Positions 57,001 to 64,000 of a stretch of 64,000 nucleotides of DNA are shown piece after piece (positions within the stretch are counted from its first letter, which is position 1; each line of letters begins with the position of its first letter). The notes under the pieces are model-generated. The model was not told where the DNA came from. It saw only the letters and a list, made by a program, of their open reading frames with translations, and did no database searches. A program made the translations under genes and the position numbers. Source of the DNA: Bidens hawaiensis (lineage: Eukaryota > Streptophyta > Magnoliopsida > Asterales > Asteraceae); NCBI GenBank assembly GCA_021521415.1, contig JAIQDT010003547.1, positions 124,001 to 188,000 of the forward strand, written 5' to 3'.

Positions 57001-58746
57001 AATGTGGTAACCGGTACGTTTTTACTTAACGGCCATTTTGCATCTGTCTTATTTGATACTGGCGCTGACCTAAGTTTTATATCCGCTGAGTTTAAAGACT
57101 CCCTAGGCCTAGCAACCAGTAGGCTAGACACACCTTATACTATAGAACTAGCCAATGGTAGGCAGTTATGCGCGAACGAAAGAACTGAACAATGTGTAAT
57201 AGTCATGGGAAGTCACGGGTTCAATATTAACTTGTTGCCAATAGACTTGGGAAGTTTTGACATTGTGGTAGGTATGGATTGGTTAGTCGAGAACCACGCA
57301 GAGGTTATTTGCCATGAGAAACAGGTTCGGGTTCCACTGTTGAACGGAGAAACCTTGGTAATTCAAGGGGAAAGAAGGGGAGTTGCGACGAAACTGATTT
57401 CGTGCCTAAAGGCGCGCAAGTGCCTAAGGAAAGGGTGCTACGCCTTCCTGGCGCATGTCGTAGAGAAGAAAGGAGATGAGCGAAGAATTGAAGACTTACC
57501 AGTAGTGCGCGAATTTCCAGAAGTTTTTCCTGAAGATTTGCCCGGATTACCGCCGCCGCGACAAGTCGAATTTCGTATTGATTTAGTCCCAGGAGCTGCG
57601 CCAGTAGCTCGAGCGCCTTATCGATTAGCTCCATCTGAGATGCAAGAGCTATCCAATCAGTTACAGGAACTATTGGATAAGGGTTTCATACGCCCAAGCT
57701 TTTCACCTTGGGGAGCTCCAGTACTGTTTGTTAAGAAGAAGGATGGTTCGTTCAGAATGTGTATTGACTACAGGGAGCTGAACAAGCTGACAGTCAAGAA
57801 TCGGTACCCCTTACCGAGGATTGACGACTTATTTGACCAATTGCAGGGATCCAGTTATTATTCGAAGATAGATCTACGGTCAGGATACCACCAACTTAGG
57901 GTCCATGAGGAAGATGTGCCGAAAACAGCCTTCCGAACTAGATACAGCCATTATGAGTTCTTAGTGATGCCTTTCGGGCTAACTAATGCGCCGGCTGTAT
58001 TCATGGATCTGATGAACCGCGTGTGCAAACCATACTTGGACAAGTTTGTGATTGCGTTTATAGATGATATTCTGATTTACTCTCGGACCAAGGCCGAGCA
58101 TGAGCAACACCTGAGATTGATTTTGGAATTGTTGAGGAAAGAAAAGTTGTATGCGAAGTTTTCCAAGTGTGAGTTTTGGCTTAGAGAAGTTCACTTACTC
58201 GGTCACGTTGTAAACGAGAAAGGAATACACGTTGATCCTTCCAAAGTCAAGGCCATCAAAAACTGGGAAGCGCCAAAAACCCCAACTGAGGTGAGGCAAT
58301 TCCTAGGACTAGCTGGCTACTATCGACGCTTCATTGAGAACTTCTCCAAGATAGCCCTACCACTGACCGCGCTAACTCAGAAAGACAAGAAGTTTGTTTG
58401 GGGCGAAAATCAGGAAGCGGCATTTCAAATGTTAAAACAGAAGTTATGTAGTGCGCCAATTTTGTCTCTACCCGAGGGGACGGATGACATCGTCGTTTAC
58501 TGCGACGCTTCACATCAGGGACTCGGATGTGTCCTTATGCAGCGAGACAAAGTCATAGCATATGCCTCGCGCCAACTCAAGACCAATGAAAAGAACTACA
58601 CAACGCATGATCTGGAACTTGGAGCGGTTGTCTTCGCGCTAAAGATTTGGCGCCATTACCTCTATGGTACAAGGTGTATAATCTTTACGGATCACAAGAG
58701 CCTTCAACATATATTTGATCAAAAGGATTTAAACATGAGGCAATGA
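57001..58746 (+). CDS. Tekay-type protease, reverse transcriptase and RNase H (open up to a premature TGA)
   Basis: In frame with the downstream part of gag. Protease: [16 protein letters not shown] (DTGA, about 57049-57072) and DIVVGMDWL. Reverse transcriptase: [72 protein letters not shown] and the catalytic box [12 protein letters not shown] (FIDD). RNase [19 protein letters not shown] (D), [17 protein letters not shown] (E), [11 protein letters not shown] (D). The frame ends with NMRQ then TGA at 58744-58746, where the family has Arg (CGA). All catalytic residues are present, and the frame resumes with [12 protein letters not shown]. Confidence 0.93.
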   Translation, partial: NVVTGTFLLNGHFASVLFDTGADLSFISAEFKDSLGLATSRLDTPYTIELANGRQLCANERTEQCVIVMGSHGFNINLLPIDLGSFDIVVGMDWLVENHAEVICHEKQVRVPLLNGETLVIQGERRGVATKLISCLKARKCLRKGCYAFLAHVVEKKGDERRIEDLPVVREFPEVFPEDLPGLPPPRQVEFRIDLVPGAAPVARAPYRLAPSEMQELSNQLQELLDKGFIRPSFSPWGAPVLFVKKKDGSFRMCIDYRELNKLTVKNRYPLPRIDDLFDQLQGSSYYSKIDLRSGYHQLRVHEEDVPKTAFRTRYSHYEFLVMPFGLTNAPAVFMDLMNRVCKPYLDKFVIAFIDDILIYSRTKAEHEQHLRLILELLRKEKLYAKFSKCEFWLREVHLLGHVVNEKGIHVDPSKVKAIKNWEAPKTPTEVRQFLGLAGYYRRFIENFSKIALPLTALTQKDKKFVWGENQEAAFQMLKQKLCSAPILSLPEGTDDIVVYCDASHQGLGCVLMQRDKVIAYASRQLKTNEKNYTTHDLELGAVVFALKIWRHYLYGTRCIIFTDHKSLQHIFDQKDLNMRQ

Positions 58747-60345
58747 AGATGGGTGGAGTTGTTGAATGATTATGATTGTGAAATTAAGTACCACCCTGGA
58801 AAGGCGAATGTGGTAGCAGACGCGCTAAGTAGGAAGGAGCAAATAAAAACGCTACGAGTCAAGGCTCTAAGGTTGACCATTCGCGCAGATCTCTCTACCC
58901 GCATCAGAGACGCTCAGCAAGAAGCCTTGAAACCAGAGTTCGCTAAAAACGAATCCCTTGGGGGTATGATTAAGAATTTGGAGATCAAGGAAAACGACAC
59001 ACGATATTTCGCTAACCGCATATGGGTCCCTCTCAAGGGAGGATTGCGCGAGAAAGTATTAAACGAAGCTCACAAGACGCGGTATTCCGTACATCCTGGC
59101 GCAGACAAGATGTACCAAGATGTTAAAGCGCTGTATTGGTGGCCCAATCTTAAAGGCGCCATCGCGACGTATGTCAGTAAGTGCCTGACATGTTCGAAGG
59201 TGAAGGCTGAATACCAGAAACCATCAGGGTTGCTTCAACAGCCAGAAATTCCCATGTGGAAGTGGGAACAAATCTCTATGGACTTCATTACCAAACTGCC
59301 AAGGACACCCGGGGGTTACGACACGATCTGGGTTATTGTAGATCGGCTAACTAAGTCAGCGCACTTCCTGCCGATCAAGGAAACCGATAAGATGGAAAAG
59401 TTAGCCCGATTGTATATTCGAGAAGTAGTTTCAAAACATGGAGTCCCAGTGTCCATCATTTCTGATAGAGATAGTCGGTTCACCTCAAGGTTTTGGAGAT
59501 CGTTACAAGGGGCTTTAGGTACTCGTCTTGACATGAGTACGGCATATCATCCCCAAACGGATGGACAAAGCGAGCGAACAATCCAGACATTGGAAGATAT
59601 GCTGCGCGCGTGCGCAATCGATTTCGGAGGTAGCTGGGATACTCATCTCCCATTGGTTGAATTTTCTTACAACAACAGTTATCACACAAGCCTCAAGGCT
59701 GCGCCGTTTGAAGCTTTGTATGGGCGCAAGTGTAGATCCCCACTGTGCTGGGCTGAAGTGGGTGACAAGCAAATGACTGGTCCAGAATTGATCCAAGAAA
59801 CAACAGACAAGATTTTTCAAATACGGGATCGCCTTAAGACAGCGCGAGACAGACAGAAGAACTACGCAGATGTGCGAAGGAAACCGTTGGAGTTTCAATT
59901 AGGGGATAGAGTACTTTTGAAAGTCTCTCCATGGAAAGGAGTCCCCCGTTTCGGCAAGCGAGGAAAGTTAAATCCGCGCTACATTGGACCATTTGAGATC
60001 CTGGAAAGGATCGGTCCGGTTGCTTATAAACTCCGTTTACCCGCCGAACTCAGTGGAGTTCATGATACGTTCCATGTATCCAACCTCAAAAAGTGCTTAT
60101 CTGACGAAACGTTGATTTTGCCGTTGGAAGAGATTCACATCGACAAACAACTGCACTTCGTAGAAGAACCTATAGCAGTAACCGATTGGAAAGAACAAAA
60201 GTTACGCAGAAGCAGAATCAAGTTAGTAAAGGTTCAATGGAACTCAAGGCGTGGGCCTGAATTCACTTGGGAAAGAGAAGACCAGATGCGCATGAAATAC
60301 CCACACCTCTTTCAGAGCATGGCTTCTGCCAGCGACGTCTCCTAA
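58747..60345 (+). CDS. Tekay-type integrase with degenerate chromodomain
   Basis: Same frame as the upstream part, after one stop. Start of the segment: [20 protein letters not shown] and [10 protein letters not shown] (end of RNase H). Integrase: [20 protein letters not shown] ... [10 protein letters not shown] (HHCC), SMDFITKLP (D), IISDRDSRF (D), [10 protein letters not shown] (E), WAEVGDKQ, then [19 protein letters not shown] (GPF/Y module). The C-terminus [20 protein letters not shown] and [10 protein letters not shown] corresponds to the chromodomain position of Tekay-type elements, which can direct insertion to marked chromatin. TAA at 60343-60345. No internal stop. Confidence 0.93.
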   Translation, partial: RWVELLNDYDCEIKYHPGKANVVADALSRKEQIKTLRVKALRLTIRADLSTRIRDAQQEALKPEFAKNESLGGMIKNLEIKENDTRYFANRIWVPLKGGLREKVLNEAHKTRYSVHPGADKMYQDVKALYWWPNLKGAIATYVSKCLTCSKVKAEYQKPSGLLQQPEIPMWKWEQISMDFITKLPRTPGGYDTIWVIVDRLTKSAHFLPIKETDKMEKLARLYIREVVSKHGVPVSIISDRDSRFTSRFWRSLQGALGTRLDMSTAYHPQTDGQSERTIQTLEDMLRACAIDFGGSWDTHLPLVEFSYNNSYHTSLKAAPFEALYGRKCRSPLCWAEVGDKQMTGPELIQETTDKIFQIRDRLKTARDRQKNYADVRRKPLEFQLGDRVLLKVSPWKGVPRFGKRGKLNPRYIGPFEILERIGPVAYKLRLPAELSGVHDTFHVSNLKKCLSDETLILPLEEIHIDKQLHFVEEPIAVTDWKEQKLRRSRIKLVKVQWNSRRGPEFTWEREDQMRMKYPHLFQSMASASDVS

Positions 60346-60368
60346 ATTTCGGGACGAAATTCTCTTAA

Positions 60369-60379
60369 CAGGGGGAAAA
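60369..60379 (+). other. polypurine tract of the Tekay-type element
   Basis: CAGGGGGAAAA directly before the 3' LTR. Confidence 0.85.
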
Positions 60380-62727
60380 TGTGACACCCGGTAATTTCCC
60401 AATCATATAAACTAAGTAATCAACCTAATAATTAGGTGATTGTGAATATTATGCGCGCTAAATTAGAATCAGCGCGGGCATGTTATGTGCGCCCTGTGCG
60501 AGCGCGCTATATTAGAATCAGCGCGGGCATGTTATGTGCGCCCTGCGCGAGCGCGCTATATTAGAATCAGCGCGGGCCTGTTATGTACGCCCTGCGCAAG
60601 CGCGCTATGTTAGAGTCAGCGCGGGCACGTTATGTGCACCCTGCGCGAGCGCGCGATGTAAGAACCAGCGTGGGCATATGTTATGTGCGCCATGCGCGAA
60701 TGTTTTGACTTTATGTTTTCATGTAACTTAACCTTATGTTGTCTGATGGGTTGACCGTCCCGCATGATGCTAAGGCGGGTGCATCCTAAATCGTTTATGC
60801 GCGTGCGGAAGGGAACTAACCTCCCCGCATGGCGGGAACATTGAGAGCTAGTTTGTCTGAAGCTCCAAGATGGAATTGACTTCAACATGACTGATCACTA
60901 TGTTGAAATACCAAGACCACCTGGAGAATCTACAAATGAAACTCAATGTCCCTAACTGCGAGAAGGTTACGCACCTACCCGCAGCAAAGAAATGTCCTTC
61001 ACGCAGAAAACTATGCGCACAAAGTTATAGGCGCAGAACACTTAGCCTAATCTCCAGATTTAAGGAGGATTATTCCCGCCCAAAAGGAAACAGTAGCGTG
61101 TTTCAGAAATTTCTACTTTTTAACTGTACACTGACAAAAGCACCTGAAAAAAGCATACTGTAACATGAAAAGTCAACTGTCAGCCACCCTACTCCCACCA
61201 ACCACAGACCTGCATGCCCTGTCCAAATCAAATCAGAATCTTTTATCCACTCCTCCACTTTTAAATAAATAATAATAATTTCCATACTTTATCATCATTA
61301 CACCTAGATATGAAAAGATTACAATCCCCTAAAGCAAGGGATTGTGTTCCCTTGAGTTTGCCTATAAATATGTAACCTAAATTATCACCCAAAACACACT
61401 TCAAACTTCTCTCTTAAAACTGCAAACTTGCACTAATCATCTCCCAAGCATCCGTTATTTTCAATTCCGTTCCTGTTACTAGGTAAGCCGAGATTATAAC
61501 CTTGAGATCTACTTTCCAACCCTTATATTCTCCTATTTCTTATATACTTCTTGTTATTTAATCGTATTCTAGACCTTCAATTCAAAGGCCAACACCAAGA
61601 AAACCCGAATCTCGATTAATCCCTTAACAAGAACCACAGGTGAGTCTCACAGCCCCTATTTTCACTATTTTCACTGTTTTTAAACTGTTTTCGGGGCGAG
61701 GGACACGTACTTAAATTACGATTTATCATGGTATACTTACAAGTTATGTAAACGATTGTGTTTAAATTATGTTTCATGATGAGCAATGCAAACGGTTATC
61801 TATGGTTTACGATGTATGTGCGCCAGAATTCGAGTAAGTGATCACTTTACCATTGGAACTCTAAGGATAGGGACTGCTGGTTTGATCAACCCACTCGTAG
61901 GGGTCGCACCTCTTTGCATGGACGAGTGCCTAGTATGGTCATGGGGCAGTACTATGGGATTGAGCCCGCTCGTAGGGGTCGCACCTCTTTGCATGGACGA
62001 GCGCCTTGTTTTCCGGCACAACGTCCGCGCGTAACCCGCGGGACGGTATTATTCGCTCGTAGTGGCAGCGCCACTTTGCATAGACGAGCACGGTTCTCAG
62101 AAATGTTCGCGCGTAACCCGCGGGACGGTATTACATTATTTTAGCTCGTAGTGGCAGCGCCACTTTGCATGGACGAGCACGTTTTCCAGAAACGTTCGCG
62201 CGTAACCCGCGGAGCGGTCCTATCAGAAATATGTTGTCAGATCTATGTTTTCATATGGTTTATCAAGCATATGTTTAGACATGAAATCAGAAATGTGTTT
62301 TAATATGATTTTTGCCAAGACTATGACGCGATACGATTTATCAAGTTACTAAAACTTGTGAACTCACTCAGTTTATACTGATTCAAATGTTTTACGTGTC
62401 TTTCAGGAGATAACTAGGTAGCGCATGGAGTCACACTTAGAGCACCTCACGCTGAACATCTAAAACTAGCTTTTTGGAAGATTTTAGTTCTATCCCTTCG
62501 ATGCGCGTGGTTGTTCCCGCCGCGCAAGGGGATATGGCGTGGAAATCTTCAACAGTTTTTATACTTGGATGTTTTTATGTAATTTTTAAACAATGTAATG
62601 TATTTGTATTAAACATTTCACGCGCAATGAAAATCTTACTTTGAATGTTTGCAATGGCCCGTGCTTAAGTATCAATCCCCACTCGCGCGCGCCCGGCTGT
62701 TTCCGCCGTTCAGGGCCGGGTGTGACA
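60380..62727 (+). repeat. 3' LTR of the Tekay-type element
   Basis: 2348 bp, same length as the 5' LTR, with the same repeats shifted by 6888 bp. Most differences from the 5' LTR are C/T or G/A, several inside the GC-rich 49-bp array. Confidence 0.97.
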
Positions 62728-62732
62728 ATTTT

Positions 62733-62953
62733 AAATATTAAAAAATCATTTAAATAATATTTTGGTGAGTCTTGGTTAGAGTTTAGTAATTAAAAACGTT
62801 TTCACGTGTCTTCGAGTTCGATATCCGGACTTTCCTTATCTGTGCTATACGCGATCGGTACACTTGCCGTTTGTGTGAACTAGGATAGATTGTTTGGTTT
62901 TTAAAGATTAGTTGCGACTTGTGTTTTATTTATATATATATTTTCGCACATCA
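62733..62953 (+). repeat. 5' LTR of the second Athila element, right end
   Basis: Continues the LTR after the Tekay-type insertion. Ends TTTTCGCACATCA. Confidence 0.8.
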
Positions 62954-62959
62954 AGTTTT

Positions 62960-62977
62960 TGGCGCCGTTGCCAGGGA
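62960..62977 (+). other. primer binding site (tRNA-Asp type)
   Basis: TGGCGCCGTTGCCAGGGA, one mismatch to the Athila tRNA-Asp site. It lies 6 bases inside the LTR end. Confidence 0.93.
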
Positions 62978-63112
62978 CACGGTTAGAGGCGTATTAAGAA
63001 CGACTCGAGTTAAGATTTGCCTTGTTTACTACTTGTCTTTCTTATTTGTTTTGTTTGTTAGTTTAAAATAGTTTAGCTAATTAATATTTCTTTTATTTAT
63101 TTTAATTGTTGT
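62978..63112 (+). other. leader of the second Athila element
   Basis: 135 bp between primer site and gag ATG; T-rich, nothing recognised. Confidence 0.6.
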
Positions 63113-64000
63113 ATGCGACGTACTCGATCTCTAGGACCACCAGAAGTTGAAGGATTTCCCGAACCAGAGAGAGAGCTTCTTGAGAGACGTCGTACAAAAC
63201 CGTCTTCCAGTTCATCTACATCCGTCGGTAATACGTTTTCTTCTCCTACTTTTTCTGAACCCGTCAATAGGGATAGGATTTTGGGCGACGCGAATCCACT
63301 ACCAAGGAGGACAGTTGCAGACCGGGCCCGTCCGGTCGATGCTGGCGCGAGATCCAGCATTGCTCCACCAGCTATAGGAGTTCAAAGGACTTGGCAGATT
63401 CCATCTAACATTCTGAACACGATTGCTCATTCTGCTCAGTTTCACGGGTTGCTCCACGAGAACCCGCATTCTCATCTCACTCGTATTGCACGTATCTGCG
63501 ACACGTTTCATCTTGCCGGCGTATCCGAAGACGCCATAAAACTCTGAATCTTTCCGTTCTCACTCGTTGATCATGCGAGTCTGTGGCTTGAGTCCCTCCC
63601 ACAGGGATCCATTGCTACTTGGGCTGCCATGCAGACCCAATTTCTTGAAAAATACGATCCTCCGGCTAAGGCCGCTCGTTTGCGTAACAAGATTCATTCT
63701 TTCCAGATGGAGGACACCGAGAGCTTCTACGAGTCATTGGAAAGGTTCAAAAATCTACTTGCTTTATGTCCAAACCACGGCCTACAAGACTAGGCAGTCG
63801 TCGAGAAGTTCTACAACGGAGTGACGTACGCAACTCAGAGTATGCTCGACACAGCTGCAGGAGGTAACCTACTGACAACGAAAGATACGGATGAGTGCAT
63901 TGCCTTGTTTAACGGTTTAGCCATGAGTGGATACCAGCGACCACCAGTTAAGAGCACCAAAACCGTCGATTCCCTATCACGCGGCATGCATTCGGTCGAC
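63113..64000 (+). pseudogene. Athila gag, 5' part (two stops, runs off the window)
   Basis: ATG at 63113: MRRTRSLGPPEVEGFPEPER, a Ser-rich segment, then the capsid region VQRTWQIPSNILNTIAHSAQ, FHGLLHENPHSHLTRIARIC, FPFSLVDHASLWLESLPQGS, WAAMQTQFLEKYDPPAKAAR, ESFYESLERFKNLLALCPNH, VVEKFYNGVTYATQSMLD and GGNLLTTKDTDECIALFNGL. This is the standard retrotransposon gag pattern and is far better kept than gag of the first Athila element. One frame throughout, broken by TGA at 63545-63547 (family Arg) and TAG at 63791-63793 (family Trp). The nucleocapsid and pol lie beyond the window. Confidence 0.92.

Larger units (their letters stand above)
53492..62727 (+). mobile_element. complete, young Tekay-type (chromovirus) Ty3/gypsy element
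   Basis: 9236 bp with two 2348-bp LTRs (TGTGACACCC ... GGTGTGACA) and the direct repeat ATTTT (53487-53491 and 62728-62732). Initiator-Met tRNA primer site, gag, protease, reverse transcriptase, RNase H, integrase and a chromodomain-like tail. I count about 11 substitutions and no indels between the LTRs (about 0.5%), so it is by far the youngest complete insertion here. Two defects stop it being autonomous: a capsid deletion with frameshift near 56284, and TGA at 58744-58746. Confidence 0.97.
52004..64000 (+). mobile_element. second Athila-lineage element, plus strand, running off the window
   Basis: LTR in two parts (about 52004-53491 and 62733-62953), split by the Tekay-type element, then a tRNA-Asp-type primer site and gag from 63113. 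It sits in the leader of the SIRE-type element. The left LTR end is not exactly defined (between 52004 and about 52050). Pol and the 3' LTR are outside. Confidence 0.85.

Overview
This window is plant nuclear DNA made almost entirely of nested LTR retrotransposons. I found no intact single-copy host gene, no rRNA or tRNA gene and nothing prokaryotic. The mix of lineages (Ty3/gypsy Athila, Tat and Tekay-type chromovirus; Ty1/copia SIRE type), TATA-box LTRs, plant-like GT-AG introns and PIF/Harbinger relics point to a large-genome eudicot. The style of the SIRE and Tat proteins suggests Asteraceae, which is inference.

Layout. 1-1496: 3' end of a plus-strand copia element, with its LTR at 943-1496. 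1518-15281: a complete Athila element on the minus strand, with 5-bp target duplications (TTTAG) on both sides, two ~1.13-kb LTRs, a tRNA-Asp-type primer site, a broken gag-pol and an almost intact third gene (ATHILA ORF-1, 4761-6138) that appears to have its own leader exon and intron. It split a tRNA-derived SINE-like sequence in its A box. 15534-16890: PIF/Harbinger transposase relic. 17421-31410: a complete Tat-lineage element on the plus strand (duplication CCAAT) with gag-pol, dual RNase H and, between pol and the 3' LTR, a five-exon gene on the opposite strand with a TATA box, followed by a 44-bp tandem array. Its 3' LTR is split by a 2.5-kb Tekay-family solo LTR (28348-30857, duplication CGTAG). 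33000-33709: second PIF/Harbinger relic.

33823 to about 52003: a minus-strand SIRE-type copia element with 3' LTR, a ~1000-codon extra ORF at the envelope-like position, pol and a long gag. It is interrupted by a 533-bp copia solo LTR (47856-48388, duplication CATTT) and a 2.8-kb LTR-like insertion (44858-47673). From about 52004 to the window end a second Athila element begins (plus strand: LTR, primer site at 62960, gag). Its LTR is split by a complete, young Tekay-type element (53492-62727, duplication ATTTT, LTRs of identical length differing at only about 11 of 2348 sites). That element has lost part of its capsid and carries one stop in pol, so it probably moved with proteins supplied by a relative.

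The most unusual content is the intron-containing antisense gene inside the Tat element, the leader intron of the Athila third gene, and several families of dispersed hairpins and short repeats inside LTRs. All protein-coding regions carry stops or frameshifts as they stand.
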